Positions 36,379 through 45,519 of a stretch of 64,000 bases of DNA are shown here, piece after piece; position 1 is the first letter of the stretch, and each line of letters opens with the position of its first letter. The stretch is taken from positions 44,648 through 108,647 of the forward strand of contig NZ_KB235904.1 of the NCBI RefSeq assembly GCF_000332155.1. Reading direction: 5' to 3'. Position numbers and translations under genes: made by a program. The notes beneath the pieces are model-generated. The model was not told the DNA's origin. It worked only from the letters and a program-made list of their open reading frames with translations, and made no database searches. This DNA is from Kamptonema formosum PCC 6407 (GTDB taxonomy: Bacteria; Cyanobacteriota; Cyanobacteriia; Cyanobacteriales; Microcoleaceae).

Positions 36379-37419
36379 TTATAGTGGTGGTAATACGACT
36401 GGCCCCCAGGTACCATCTCCATCTCTAATCGCATCGCGCATAGGATCGCAGGCACGTTTACTATTATCAAGACGGTTGCGCGTTTTGCACTGTTCAAAAA
36501 AGATTTGTGCAACTAAACGCCGGGGAAGTTGACTGGGTTTTGCCAAAGCAGCATCAAAGTTTTTCCTAGCTTCATCAAACAAGGTTCTATTGTTATTTTG
36601 TCGCCTCCCCTGAGAAACAAGAATTTGAGCTTTTAGATAAAGTATCTCTGGATTATTGGGAGTTTGTGCTAAGGCCTTATTTACAGAGTCAAGTGCTTGG
36701 TCATACTTGTCTAAGTCTCTATATCCAACTGCTACTCCACGATAGGCTAAATAGCGCGGAGATGCCTTTTGTTCTAATCTTTGAATCGCTTCATTCGGAT
36801 TAGAAAAAGGTAGGTTGGTGGCAAGCATTAAATCCATATATCCCTTGACCAAGTTTAGTTCTGGGTCTGCGGGGGCTATTTTTTCTGCCGCGTCTAGATA
36901 TTGGAATACCTGTCGGAGTTTTTTCATTGCTTGGGGAGTACCCTTGGTTGTACCTTCCTTAACAATTGTGTGAGCACCTTCTAAAAAATGACTGGCTGCT
37001 ATATAAATATTGCCGCGCAATGGGTCAGTTTTAGTCAATTGCTCAGCAACTTCACGAGTTTTTTTAGCGTAGGAATTTAGCCCTTCTAAATCCCGCTCTA
37101 TATAGGATAAAGAAGCTTTCAGTGCATATACTAGCGGGTCATTTTGCTCTACAGACAAAGCTTGGTCGATGTAAGTTTTTGCTGCTAAGTAATTTCCCTG
37201 CTCAAACATAGCTTTGAAAGCAGCTTCAGTTTTATTACCAATTGGGTGTGGATTGCTGCTGCGAAAAGGGTCTGCCGCTAGAGCGGGGTTAACGCAAAAG
37301 CTGAGGGCGGTAAGGGAAGCTATAGTCGTTAGCCGAATGGCAGTGCTCGCGATCGCACCTAGCGCCTGTTTTGGCTGAAGAAACTGGTAGATAAGCGACA
37401 CCAATTGGGTTTTCGTCAT
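36379..37419 (-). CDS. exported TPR protein
   Basis: 346 aa. From the ATG at 37419 (MTKTQLVSLIYQFLQ) a signal peptide ends near NPALAADPFRSS. The mature protein has at least five TPR-like helix pairs (AAFKAMFEQGNYLAAKTYIDQALSV, DPLVYALKASLSYIERD, ADPELNLVKGYMDLM, KYDQALDSVNKALAQTPNNPEILYLKAQI) and a C-terminus ending DGTWGPVVLPPL. The frame extends 30 codons upstream without a ribosome site. Likely periplasmic or lumenal scaffold; family not identified more closely. Confidence 0.83.
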   Translation of the reverse strand: MTKTQLVSLIYQFLQPKQALGAIASTAIRLTTIASLTALSFCVNPALAADPFRSSNPHPIGNKTEAAFKAMFEQGNYLAAKTYIDQALSVEQNDPLVYALKASLSYIERDLEGLNSYAKKTREVAEQLTKTDPLRGNIYIAASHFLEGAHTIVKEGTTKGTPQAMKKLRQVFQYLDAAEKIAPADPELNLVKGYMDLMLATNLPFSNPNEAIQRLEQKASPRYLAYRGVAVGYRDLDKYDQALDSVNKALAQTPNNPEILYLKAQILVSQGRRQNNNRTLFDEARKNFDAALAKPSQLPRRLVAQIFFEQCKTRNRLDNSKRACDPMRDAIRDGDGTWGPVVLPPL

Positions 37420-37569
37420 CGTTGAGCCTCTGAAATCAATAGACTGTAAGCTAGGAGGCGGAGAGTGGAAAATTAAGACTCCCAGACCCCGATGCAAAAA
37501 ATGGTACAAGTTATTTGATTTTTAGCACATTTTGCGGTACATTTTAATTATGGGAATATGTTATACAAG

Positions 37570-37803
37570 AAGGGACTAGGGGCTAGGGACTAGGGACTAG
37601 GGAAAGAGGAAGAGAAGGGGAGAGGGGGAAGGTATCAATTATCAATTATCAATTATGAACACGGATTTTACCGATTACACGGATTACAAGGATTAGTTAG
37701 AGTCACGATCGTTTAGTCTGTGAAATCAGAGGAATCTGTAAAATCTGTGTATCCCAATTACCAATTACCAATTACCAATTACCAATTACCAATTACCAAT
37801 TAC
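37570..37803. repeat. cluster of STRRs (GGGGCTAGGGACTAGG, ATCAATT, CCAATTA)
   Basis: Three separate tandem tracts: GGGACTAGGGGCTA units (37574-37604), TATCAAT units (37633-37656) and seven CCAATTA heptamers (37754-37803), the last directly before the ABC gene start. Confidence 0.8.
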
Positions 37804-37813
37804 AATCAATTTA

Positions 37814-38479
37814 ATGCTTTATCTGAGAAACTTAGTCTATCACCCCACCGTCTGCCCGGAAGCTATTCTCAAAAATATTAACTTAGAACTATCGCCACAG
37901 CAGATGGGGCTGATAGTTGGTCGTAGTGGCTCTGGCAAAAGTACATTATTGGAAATTTTAGCTGGTCTTGCAGAAAAAACTAGCGGTGATATCCGCTGGC
38001 GGGAACAGGAGTTGACACCAGAACATTTACAACAGTTAGGAGGCTTAGTATTTCAATTTCCAGAACGGCATTTTTGCGGGGGTACAATCTTAGAAGAATT
38101 GCGATTAGGACATCCAGAAATAGGGCAAGAACAAATTAGCCAAGCTATGACAGAAGTAGGACTCGCACATTTGCCCCTACACGCTTCGCCTCATGCTTTG
38201 AGCGGCGGTCAGCAGCGGCGAATAGCATTAGCTGTGCAGCTAATTCGTCAGCCACATTTGCTGCTATTAGATGAACCAACAGCGGGGTTAGATTGGTCAA
38301 TGCGGCGGCAATTAGTGAGTTTATTAAATAAACTCAAAAATCATTGGACTTTGTTAGTTGTAACTCACGATCCGAGCGATTTGTTGAGTATTGCCGATCG
38401 CTGTTGGACTTTGAATCACGGCGATTTGCAGCCTGTCGATAATAGTAAATTAGAAATTCCAGAGACAAGCCATGTTTAG
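37814..38479 (+). CDS. ABC transporter ATP-binding protein
   Basis: 221 aa, single NBD. Walker A GRSGSGKST (residues about 36-44), Q-loop LVFQFPE, signature LSGGQQRR, Walker B LLLLDEPTAGLD and H-loop VTHD are all present. Closest in character to EcfA/cobalt-type energy-coupling NBDs (QFPERHFCGGT), but no membrane partner is adjacent. The last 8 bp overlap rsmG. The organisation ABC ATPase plus rsmG suggests co-translation, not shared function. Confidence 0.9.
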   Translation: MLYLRNLVYHPTVCPEAILKNINLELSPQQMGLIVGRSGSGKSTLLEILAGLAEKTSGDIRWREQELTPEHLQQLGGLVFQFPERHFCGGTILEELRLGHPEIGQEQISQAMTEVGLAHLPLHASPHALSGGQQRRIALAVQLIRQPHLLLLDEPTAGLDWSMRRQLVSLLNKLKNHWTLLVVTHDPSDLLSIADRCWTLNHGDLQPVDNSKLEIPETSHV

Positions 38480-39182
38480 TACAGCTACGCTACCTGAGAT
38501 GAATGAATTGTGGCAGCAAACGCTCTCATGGCAGCCAAATGATGAGCAGCAGCGACAATTTCAACAGCTTTATGAATTAATTATTGATGGCAATAAACAC
38601 CTGAATTTAACTCGGATTACTGAACCATTAGAGTTTTGGGAAAAACATCTTTGGGATTCTTTGCGGGGAATTGCACCCCTGCTGTCACCTAATAATTTGG
38701 GGGCAATTGATGAATTACCCTTAAAACCGATGCAGAAAGTCATCGATATTGGAACGGGTGCGGGTTTCCCAGGGTTGCCAATTGCGATCGCACTTCCTAA
38801 CTTCACAGTCACTTTACTGGATGGGACGCGCAAAAAAATTTCTTTTCTAGAAACTTTAGTCCCGGAATTAGGGATAAAAAATGCTGTTCCTTTGATTGGC
38901 AGATCGGAGGAAATTGCACACCAGCCGCAGCATCGACAATTTTACGATCTGGCTTTTCTCAGAGCAGTCGCATCAGCATCAATTTGTGCCAAATATTCTT
39001 TGCCATTGCTAAAACCTGGCGGTTTCGCTATTCTTTATCGGGGTAATTGGACGGTTGAGGAAGAAGTAGATTTGCAGTCAGTTGTTGAGGATTTGGGTAG
39101 TGCGATCGCCCTCGTTGAAGCCTTTACCACTCCCGTGAGCCAGAGCGTGCGTCACTGCGTTTATTTGCGGAAAAATACATGA
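38472..39182 (+). CDS. rsmG: 16S rRNA (guanine527-N7)-methyltransferase
   Basis: 236 aa, GidB/RsmG. SAM motif KVIDIGTGAGFPGLPIAIALP, preceded by LNLTRITEPLEFWEKHLWDSL, and followed by RKKISFLETLVPELG and DLAFLRAVAS. Methylates N7 of G527 of 16S rRNA; loss gives low-level streptomycin resistance in other bacteria. Starts at ATG 38472 within the end of the ABC gene (overlap 8 bp). Confidence 0.95.
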   Translation: MFSTATLPEMNELWQQTLSWQPNDEQQRQFQQLYELIIDGNKHLNLTRITEPLEFWEKHLWDSLRGIAPLLSPNNLGAIDELPLKPMQKVIDIGTGAGFPGLPIAIALPNFTVTLLDGTRKKISFLETLVPELGIKNAVPLIGRSEEIAHQPQHRQFYDLAFLRAVASASICAKYSLPLLKPGGFAILYRGNWTVEEEVDLQSVVEDLGSAIALVEAFTTPVSQSVRHCVYLRKNT

Positions 39183-39456
39183 TAAGAAGAAGGAAGAAGG
39201 AAGAAGGATTTACTTACTGCATTTCTATATAATAATTTACTCAACCAATCCTCTCTATTCCCTGACTAAGGGGACGGCGACAGTAGAGTAGTGCTGCCAC
39301 AATTAATATGTTTGTAAAAAATATATTTAATTGGCCGCACCCACCCTCGAAAAAAATTTTAGGCCGATCCTTTGCTTTTCCTGATTCCTGTGTTATTCTA
39401 AATAACAGTAGAACTTTTGAAATAAACCATTTAGGGTAACAAAGGAGGTGATGCCC

Positions 39457-39528
39457 ATGATAGAAAGTAGTATAACCATGGGTCATCAGGTTGGAGAATG
39501 CCGGCTGCGTGCCGGGGCTGCTCTCTAG
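39457..39528 (+). CDS. 23-aa sORF with near-perfect Shine-Dalgarno
   Basis: AAAGGAGGTGAT (39441-39452) matches the complement of the 16S rRNA 3' end for 12 nt and lies at the ideal distance from ATG 39457. The encoded peptide is MIESSITMGHQVGECRLRAGAAL. The start codon is inside a potential hairpin with the second ATG (39478). Whether a peptide is made or the site only recruits ribosomes is unknown. Not recognised as a known small protein. Confidence 0.45.
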   Translation: MIESSITMGHQVGECRLRAGAAL

Positions 39529-39629
39529 CATTTAGCCTGCGTTCCCAACGGGGAACAATATCCCTTGGATAACTAGGCAGATCTAGGGTTCCACCCGGCA
39601 GTTAGGTTCTAATCTGAAGACCCGCTAGA

Positions 39630-39691
39630 CCGCTCTCACCGAATAGTATGAAGCTTTTGCTTAATACTATTGGTGAGAGCGGATAGTTTTT
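39630..39691 (+). terminator. intrinsic terminator of the 39.4-kb RNA
   Basis: CCGCTCTCACC-G-AATAGTAT (39630-39649) pairs with ATACTATT-GGTGAGAGCGG (39664-39682): 19 bp with one bulged G and a 14-nt loop, followed by ATAG and TTTTT at 39687-39691. Confidence 0.85.
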
Positions 39692-39744
39692 GGTAAACTT
39701 TTGGGAAAATGGGATATTAATACCATGCCTTTAATAAGAAAATC

Positions 39745-40026
39745 ATGACTAAATTGCTGAGTGATACCCAAATTCAAGAAGCGATCGCCAAATTGTCGGG
39801 CTGGACAGTAAATGGTAAGGAAATTCAGTCGATCAGGAAATTTAAGGATTTTGTAGAGGCGATCGCGTTTGTGAATAAATTAGTCGCACCTGCTGAAGCC
39901 GCAGGACACCATCCCGACATTGAAATTTCCTATAACAAGGTGACAATTAGCTTGACAACTCACGATGCAGGAGGTTTAACAGAAAAAGACTTTACCCTGG
40001 CTCAGGAAATTTCTACTTTAAATTAA
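39745..40026 (+). CDS. 4a-hydroxytetrahydrobiopterin (pterin-4a-carbinolamine) dehydratase
   Basis: 93 aa, full family length. AEAAGHHPDIEISYNKVTISLTTHDAGGLTEKD contains the catalytic HH...H set of PCD/DCoH. In organisms lacking aromatic amino-acid hydroxylases, PCD-like proteins may serve in molybdopterin or other pterin recycling; a hydroxylase is not in the window. Start ATG 39745. The preceding terminator isolates it from the RNA gene. Confidence 0.92.
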   Translation: MTKLLSDTQIQEAIAKLSGWTVNGKEIQSIRKFKDFVEAIAFVNKLVAPAEAAGHHPDIEISYNKVTISLTTHDAGGLTEKDFTLAQEISTLN

Positions 40027-40182
40027 AAAGGTTTCCCACCTCCCAACAGGAGTTTTTGCATCCGGCGACAGAAAGATAGCAGAAAGATTGCAATTTCGCA
40101 ACTGTGCTGGGCTAGAATCAGGAGTGAGAAAGTCGAGATGCAGAAGTCCAAAGTATAACGGCTGTTCGCCATCCTCCAAGTC

Positions 40183-41829
40183 ATGATCATATTTGAGAAG
40201 CAAGAGTTCTTGAACGAGTCTGCTGAGAGAACTGAGCTAATAGAGCAGCTATTAGATATCGGTGCAGCTTTGTCCAGTACCCAGGATTTGCGAGATCTAT
40301 TAAATCTGATTCTATCAAAGAGTCGAGAGATCACCAGCAGTGATGCGGGCAGCGTGTACTTAGTAGACCATACCGACAACACATCGAAATTACTATTTAA
40401 AGTAGCCCAAAACGCATCTCAGCCCAGCCTTTCCTTTAACGAGTTTGCCATACCAATGACACATCAAAGCTTGGCAGGCTACGTAGCTCTGACAGGGGAA
40501 AGCTTAAACTTACCAGACGCTTACGATTTACCCCCAGGAGTACCTTATCGGCTCGATACAAATTTTGACCGGGATATATCTTACCGTACTCGCTCAGTCA
40601 TGGTACTGCCGATGGAAAACCGCCAAGGCGATACCATCGGCGTGATTCAGCTTATTAACCGCAAAATTAGACCCGATGCCGTGCTCACAGATCGGAACAC
40701 TTTGGAGTTAACACAGCCTTATTCAGAGTGGGAACAGAGGATCGTGCGATCGCTCGCTTCTCAGGCGGCCATATCTATTGAGCGCAATCAACTGCAAGAT
40801 AGTATAGAACAACTATTTGAAGGCTTTGTCAGAGCATCCGTGCAAGTAATTGAAGCCAGAGACCCCTGCACTTCTGGACATTCAGAACGAGTTGCAGCTT
40901 TGACAGTGCGACTGACAGAGGAAGTGAATGCGATCTCAACAGGCCCACTACGCCCCCTTTATTTTAGCGATCGCCAAATTCAAGAAATTCGTTACGCCGC
41001 CCTTCTCCATGATTTCGGCAAAGTCGGCGTACCCGAAGCCATCTTAACCAAACAGAAAAAGCTTTACTCAGAACAACTCGACGTCATTCGCAACCGTTTT
41101 GCCGTAGCGCACCGGACACTAGAAATGCAGTGCGCTCAATCTAAATTTAGCTACTTAATGCAGAATCCGAGCGATCTCCATCTAGACACAGAAGAGAAAT
41201 GCTCTCATTGCCAATATCTCCAAGGACTTGATGGAGAATTAGCAGCAGAGGTTTCTCGACTAGCTAGTTACTGGAATGTCCTCCTAGAAGCCAATGAGCC
41301 ACACATTCTAGCAGAAGAACCCCTCAGCCAACTGCGAGAACTCTCCGACTACAGTTATAGAGATATAGATGGTAAAGTCAAGCCCCTCGTCACCCCAGAA
41401 GAAATCGCTCAACTGATGATTCCCAGAGGGAATCTGACACCAGACGAACGCTTAGCGATAGAATCTCATGTCACCCACACCTACGAATTTCTGAAGCGGA
41501 TTCCTTGGACAAAGGATCTCAAAGATGTACCCAACATTACCTATGGACACCACGAGAAACTAGATGGTAGCGGCTACCCTCGTGGCTTAAGACATATAGA
41601 AATTCCAGTTCAGGCTCAGATTATGGCGATCGGAGATATATATGATGCACTTACCGCAGGCGATCGCCCCTACAAACGCGGCTTGCCAACAGAAGTAGCT
41701 TTGAAAATTATGCGGCAAGAAGTCGCTCAAAATAAAATCAGCGGCGAGTTGTTGGAACTATTCGAACACCGCCAAGTCTTCACTGTACTGGGACACGCCT
41801 TAGAGGTTGAACTTGAAGAATTAGCTTGA
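40183..41829 (+). CDS. GAF-HD-GYP phosphodiesterase-like regulator
   Basis: 548 aa cytoplasmic. Residues about 18-200 form a GAF domain (LRDLLNLILSKSREITSSDAGSVYLVD, SLAGYVALTGESLNLPDAY, VIQLINRK). The HD-GYP domain follows: CTSGHSERVAALTVRLTEEV, LLHDFGKVGVPEAIL (HD metal pair) and HHEKLDGSGYPRGL (GYP). A long insert (about 300-420) with CSHCQYLQG, a CxxC-like pair, separates the HD and GYP parts. Such proteins hydrolyse cyclic di-GMP when metal ligands are complete; they look complete here. No adjacent GGDEF. Start ATG at 40183 has a poor ribosome site. Confidence 0.87.
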   Translation: MIIFEKQEFLNESAERTELIEQLLDIGAALSSTQDLRDLLNLILSKSREITSSDAGSVYLVDHTDNTSKLLFKVAQNASQPSLSFNEFAIPMTHQSLAGYVALTGESLNLPDAYDLPPGVPYRLDTNFDRDISYRTRSVMVLPMENRQGDTIGVIQLINRKIRPDAVLTDRNTLELTQPYSEWEQRIVRSLASQAAISIERNQLQDSIEQLFEGFVRASVQVIEARDPCTSGHSERVAALTVRLTEEVNAISTGPLRPLYFSDRQIQEIRYAALLHDFGKVGVPEAILTKQKKLYSEQLDVIRNRFAVAHRTLEMQCAQSKFSYLMQNPSDLHLDTEEKCSHCQYLQGLDGELAAEVSRLASYWNVLLEANEPHILAEEPLSQLRELSDYSYRDIDGKVKPLVTPEEIAQLMIPRGNLTPDERLAIESHVTHTYEFLKRIPWTKDLKDVPNITYGHHEKLDGSGYPRGLRHIEIPVQAQIMAIGDIYDALTAGDRPYKRGLPTEVALKIMRQEVAQNKISGELLELFEHRQVFTVLGHALEVELEELA

Positions 41830-42340
41830 ACCCTTGTCAAAGTTATGGCAAAAATAGATAATTACTTCAAACTCTAAACCCTCTTAGGCAATCTTGACCA
41901 ATGCGATCCCCACCCGGAGTCTCCAACGGTCAAGATCGGGTAAACTGAAACCAGCAATTATCCCAAAGCCGAATCCGGGCCCTCAAAACCAGTAGAGAAA
42001 AGATAAAAAGAACAAAATCGTATTTTGATCTACTTGCCAAATTGTGTTAACCTATCAACGACTGACAAATTTTTAACGGGCCGCGCACAACGCCTTTAAC
42101 AGGTAAGCAGAGATTCTGCCAAACCAGGGAGAAGTCCCTAAACGCTAGACGCAGCTCGTTGTAAGACTTAGGATAGCAGACCGCCTTTAGGGGCAAAAGG
42201 ATTGCGCCCAAGCACCCTATCACTAGGGATACCTAAAGTGAAAGCTTTAGAGAATCCCATTCCCATTTTAGGGGTGGGAATGTTAACAAATAGAAGGCTA
42301 CAATAGTCTCTCTGTAATCGGTGTGAGGATGAGAGTGAAT
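41830..42340 (+). promoter_or_regulatory. long intergenic/leader region upstream of porin
   Basis: 511 bp without a gene. Three consecutive hairpins lie at 42215-42282: CCCTA-TCAC-TAGGG, CTAAAG-TGAAAG-CTTTAG, and CATTCCCA(9)TGGGAATG. Another, AGGGAGAAGTCCCT, lies near 42127. This may be a structured 5' leader of the porin mRNA. No known riboswitch motif and no obvious Fur box were recognised. Confidence 0.4.
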
Positions 42341-44467
42341 ATGTCTAAATTTTTCTGGAGTTCATTGTTAATCAGCCCAGCTCTGTTGGGAGCAACCCTA
42401 GTTGTCTCAGCTAGTGCTATGGCTACCAGCAGCCAACCTAATGCTGAAGCTCTCAAGCTACAAGCTGCACAAACGAAAGCTTCCGAAGTTCAGCTAGAGC
42501 CTGTAGCAGTAACCGAGCAAACACCTGTTACCCAGGTTGAAGAAGTTTCCAATGCCTCTGAAGTAAAAACAGAGCCAGCAATTGTAGGGCAAAAACTAGA
42601 GACCGCAACCAACGCGATCGCAGCTAACCCTACAGCAGCAGTTACCGATAACTCTGTAACAGAGCAAGCCAGTACACTGCAACTAGAATTGGGTGTACCA
42701 GAGCAAATCAGCGCCGCCCCACTGGAAGCACCAGCCCCGGTAGCTGTAGAACAGACACAACCAACTTTAGCAAATTCTGCTGAAGTGTTGGCTCAAACTG
42801 CTGCCCCAGAAACTAACAATCCGGCAGCAACATTAGAACAACTTAATCAGTACAGCAGCGAAGGTTCAGCCAACGGCGAAACTCAGGGTCAAGTTACCTC
42901 AGTTTCTCAACTTTCTGACGTACAGCCCACAGACTGGGCATTTCAAGCACTGCAATCCTTAGTCGAACGCTACGGTTGTATTGCAGGTTATCCTGACGGT
43001 ACTTATCGCGGCAACCGGGCAATGACCCGCTACGAATTCGCCGCTGGTTTAAACGCTTGCTTGGAACGAGTCAACGAACTGATCGGTGCTGGCACAGCTA
43101 ACCTAGTCAGCAGAGAAGACTTGGCAGCTCTCCAACGCTTGCAAGAAGAATTTGCCGCTGAACTGGCTACCCTGCGCGGTCGCGTCGATGCTCTTGAAGC
43201 TCGGACTGCCGAACTAGAAGCCAACCAATTCTCTACTACCACCAAACTAACTGGGGAAGCAATTTTCGCTCTCAGCGATGACTTTGGCGGCGGTTTAGGC
43301 TTTAGTGCCTTCGGTCGCGATTTTGGTGACGACGACCGAGACTTTGGTTCTGATAACAACGAGGCTGTATTCCAACAGCGCGTTCGCCTCAACTTAAATA
43401 CCAGCTTCACTGGTAGAGATTTATTGCTGACCAGATTGCAAGTTGGCAACGGTCAGAACTTTAATTTTGGCGCTACCAAAGAAGGCTTACAAACTTGGCA
43501 AGCAGTTGGTAACACAGGTAATACTTTTACCCTGGATAGCCTGCTGTACAAATTCCCCGCAACTTCGCGGTTGAATGTCACCATTGCAGCTAACGCTGGT
43601 ACTTGGGACGATATTATCCCCACTGTCAACCCTTACTTTGAAGACTTTGACGGTGGTAACGGTGCGCTCACATCTTTTGCACAGAGAAACCCAATTTACC
43701 GTTTAGGCGGTGGTGCAGGTCTTGGCTTTGACTATGCCTTCGGCGGCAGAGGACTCTTGGGTGGTATCTTTGGCCCAACCTCTTTCTCCTTCGGCTATCT
43801 AGCAGCAACAGCGTCTAGCCCCGCTGAGAGCGATGGCTTGTTCGGTGGCGACTATGCAGCGATGGCCCAGCTTACTTTCACACCGGGAAGAAACTTCCAG
43901 TTTGCTCTGAGCTACAATCACGGTTATTTCGACCGGGGTAACTTCGGGTTTGATAACGGTTTAGCGAATGGTACTGACTCACTGGGCGGTTTCACGGGTA
44001 CTGGCGTAGCTAACTCCCTCAATGGTGTAACTGAAGGCTTTTATGAAGGTAATCGCGCTAAGCGAGTTGTCAGTAACTCCTACGGTCTAGAAGCCTCCTT
44101 GCGCCTGAACCGCAGGTTTGTACTGGGTGGCTGGGTTGGATATACCGCTGCTCGCGCGATCGGTCTCGGCGATGCCAAAATTTGGAACTACGCTGTCACC
44201 TTAGCTTTCCCAGACCTTGGAAAAGAGGGTAACTTGGGCGGTATTGTACTAGGTCGCGAACCTTACCTAGCTAGCTTTGAGGCTCGCGATGGTTTGGATA
44301 AAGGCTTCGGCAATGATTCTTCCTACCACATTGAAGGTTTCTACAAGTTCCAGCTAACGGACAATATTTCCGTAACACCAGGTGTCGTGTGGATTACGAA
44401 CCCCAACCAAAATGATGATAACGATGACATCATTATCGGTACGCTGAGAACAACATTCACGTTCTAA
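42341..44467 (+). CDS. SLH-domain/OprB-type outer-membrane porin (iron uptake porin-like)
   Basis: 708 aa from ATG 42341 (MSKFFWSSLLISPALLG), with a signal peptide ending near ASAMATSS. An Ala/Glu/Pro/Thr-rich spacer (about 35-185) precedes one SLH motif (DVQPTDWAFQALQSLVERYGCIAGYPDGTYRGNRAMTRYEFAAGLNACLERV), then a coiled coil (ELATLRGRVDALEARTAELEANQF) and a beta-barrel OprB domain to the end, whose last residue is Phe (RTTFTF), the outer-membrane sorting signal. Cyanobacterial members are the abundant porins that pass inorganic iron and small solutes. The spacer is longer than I expect for this class. A strong terminator follows. Confidence 0.93.
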   Translation: MSKFFWSSLLISPALLGATLVVSASAMATSSQPNAEALKLQAAQTKASEVQLEPVAVTEQTPVTQVEEVSNASEVKTEPAIVGQKLETATNAIAANPTAAVTDNSVTEQASTLQLELGVPEQISAAPLEAPAPVAVEQTQPTLANSAEVLAQTAAPETNNPAATLEQLNQYSSEGSANGETQGQVTSVSQLSDVQPTDWAFQALQSLVERYGCIAGYPDGTYRGNRAMTRYEFAAGLNACLERVNELIGAGTANLVSREDLAALQRLQEEFAAELATLRGRVDALEARTAELEANQFSTTTKLTGEAIFALSDDFGGGLGFSAFGRDFGDDDRDFGSDNNEAVFQQRVRLNLNTSFTGRDLLLTRLQVGNGQNFNFGATKEGLQTWQAVGNTGNTFTLDSLLYKFPATSRLNVTIAANAGTWDDIIPTVNPYFEDFDGGNGALTSFAQRNPIYRLGGGAGLGFDYAFGGRGLLGGIFGPTSFSFGYLAATASSPAESDGLFGGDYAAMAQLTFTPGRNFQFALSYNHGYFDRGNFGFDNGLANGTDSLGGFTGTGVANSLNGVTEGFYEGNRAKRVVSNSYGLEASLRLNRRFVLGGWVGYTAARAIGLGDAKIWNYAVTLAFPDLGKEGNLGGIVLGREPYLASFEARDGLDKGFGNDSSYHIEGFYKFQLTDNISVTPGVVWITNPNQNDDNDDIIIGTLRTTFTF

Positions 44468-44516
44468 TAGGTATGGTGAGCTAAGTATTCCTTCTCATAC
44501 TCCAAGTTCCATACAG

Positions 44517-44542
44517 AACCCTGCTTTTGCAGGGTTTTTTTT
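44517..44542 (+). terminator. intrinsic terminator after the porin gene
   Basis: AACCCTGC-TTTT-GCAGGGTT followed by T6: an 8-bp perfect stem ending in a T-run, 50 bp after the stop. Confidence 0.93.
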
Positions 44543-44802
44543 GCGGTCTTGGCGGTTGCTATAATTGCTAATTGCTAATCGCTAATTGCTAATCGAAAAA
44601 ATTTCTCCCCATCTCCCCCGCTCCCCTGCTCCCCCGCTCCCCCGCTCCTCTTTTTAATGGTGAATTGGCAGAAATTCGTTAAACCCCAGTGGAGAACCGG
44701 GATATAATAAAGTAAGAAGTCAAAATTTAGAAGTCAAAAGTCAGAAAATTATTGAATTTTGACTCTTCTGTTCATAAATCTGGGATTTTAATTCTTTGTA
44801 TT

Positions 44803-45243
44803 ATGGTAGAACTTTCGTGTAAAAGCGAATATGCAATTCTAGCTCTGCTGGAGCTAGCAGCTCACTACAATGAGGGAGAACCCCTGCAAATTCGCTCTAT
44901 TGCTTCCCAGCAAAATATCCCCGATCGCTATCTAGAACAACTGTTAGCCACACTCAGGCGTGGGGGTGTTATCCGTAGCCAGCGAGGGGCCAAGGGAGGT
45001 TATCTTTTGGCGCGGGAACCCTGGAAAATTACACTTTTAGAAATTCTAAATTGTCTGGAAGGAGCAGACATGGATCGCTCTGAGAACAATAGCACCACTA
45101 AAACTTTGGAAAGTGCTGTAGTATTTGAGGTTTGGCAGGAAGCTCGCGAAATAGCTAACTCTGTTTTACAAAAATATACGCTACAGGATCTCACCGAGAG
45201 GCTAAATGCTAGGCGGCAGTTAGATATCATGTATTACATCTAG
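44803..45243 (+). CDS. Rrf2-family transcriptional regulator
   Basis: 146 aa from ATG 44803. Winged-helix Rrf2 domain: MVELSCKSEYAILALLELAAHY, QIRSIASQQNIPDRYLEQLLATLRRGGVIRSQRGAKGGYLLAREP. IscR-type Fe-S binding needs three clustered Cys in the C-terminal loop; here only one Cys (NCLEGADM) remains, so Fe-S binding is unlikely. Family members include the CymR branch, which controls cysteine synthesis, and the next gene is cysK, so regulation of cysK is a reasonable inference. The frame is open 17 codons further upstream. Confidence 0.9.
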   Translation: MVELSCKSEYAILALLELAAHYNEGEPLQIRSIASQQNIPDRYLEQLLATLRRGGVIRSQRGAKGGYLLAREPWKITLLEILNCLEGADMDRSENNSTTKTLESAVVFEVWQEAREIANSVLQKYTLQDLTERLNARRQLDIMYYI

Positions 45244-45519
45244 TTAATGGTTAGTGGTTAGTGGTTAGTGGTTAATGGTTAGTTGTTAGTTGTTAATATT
45301 TGACAATCAATAACTAGCAACTCATAGCTATGACTAACTAGATAAACAAACTTTCGTGTTCATCGTACTAGCGACTAAAGTCGCTTAATTGGAGAAGAAA
45401 GCGATTAAAGTCGCTACTACAAACTTGATAGACGGTGGCATTATTAGTTTATTTATTTTTTCCAACTAACAACTAACAACTAACAGTCAACAATTAACAA
45501 CCAACAACTAACAAATATT
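45244..45519. other. repeat-rich spacer between Rrf2 and cysK
   Basis: Contains GTTAGTG heptamers (45247-45290), two GCGACTAAAGTCGC-type palindromes (45369-45418, GCGATTAAAGTCGC in the second) and CAACTAA repeats before cysK. No ORF. The cysK promoter must lie here. Confidence 0.5.

Larger units (their letters stand above)
39406..39691 (+). ncRNA. candidate structured RNA with embedded sORF and intrinsic terminator
   Basis: Between rsmG and the pterin dehydratase gene. A possible promoter is TTGCTT (39372) N16 TATTCT (39394). The transcribed segment shows complementarity: GATGCCCATG with CATGGGTCATC around the start codon, CCGGC/GCCGG, GTTCCC-AACG-GGGAAC (about 39542-39557), TGCCGGG with CCCGGCA (about 39597), and ends in an intrinsic terminator at 39630-39691. 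It does not match any RNA family I know (not 6S, tmRNA, SRP RNA, RNase P, or a named riboswitch). Boundaries are estimates. Confidence 0.55.

Noticed and set aside
39241-39531. Minus-strand ORF of 96 codons across the structured RNA
   Set aside because: Antisense to the terminator-ended RNA locus, with no ribosome site and no family resemblance.
39430-39691. Known RNA: 6S, tmRNA, SRP or RNase P RNA
   Set aside because: None of the signature sequences (tmRNA ends, SRP GGAAGCAGCC-type loop, RNase P P4) is present.
40018-40382. Minus-strand ORFs between the pterin dehydratase and HD-GYP genes
   Set aside because: Antisense to the start of the GAF-HD-GYP gene and unsupported by a start signal.
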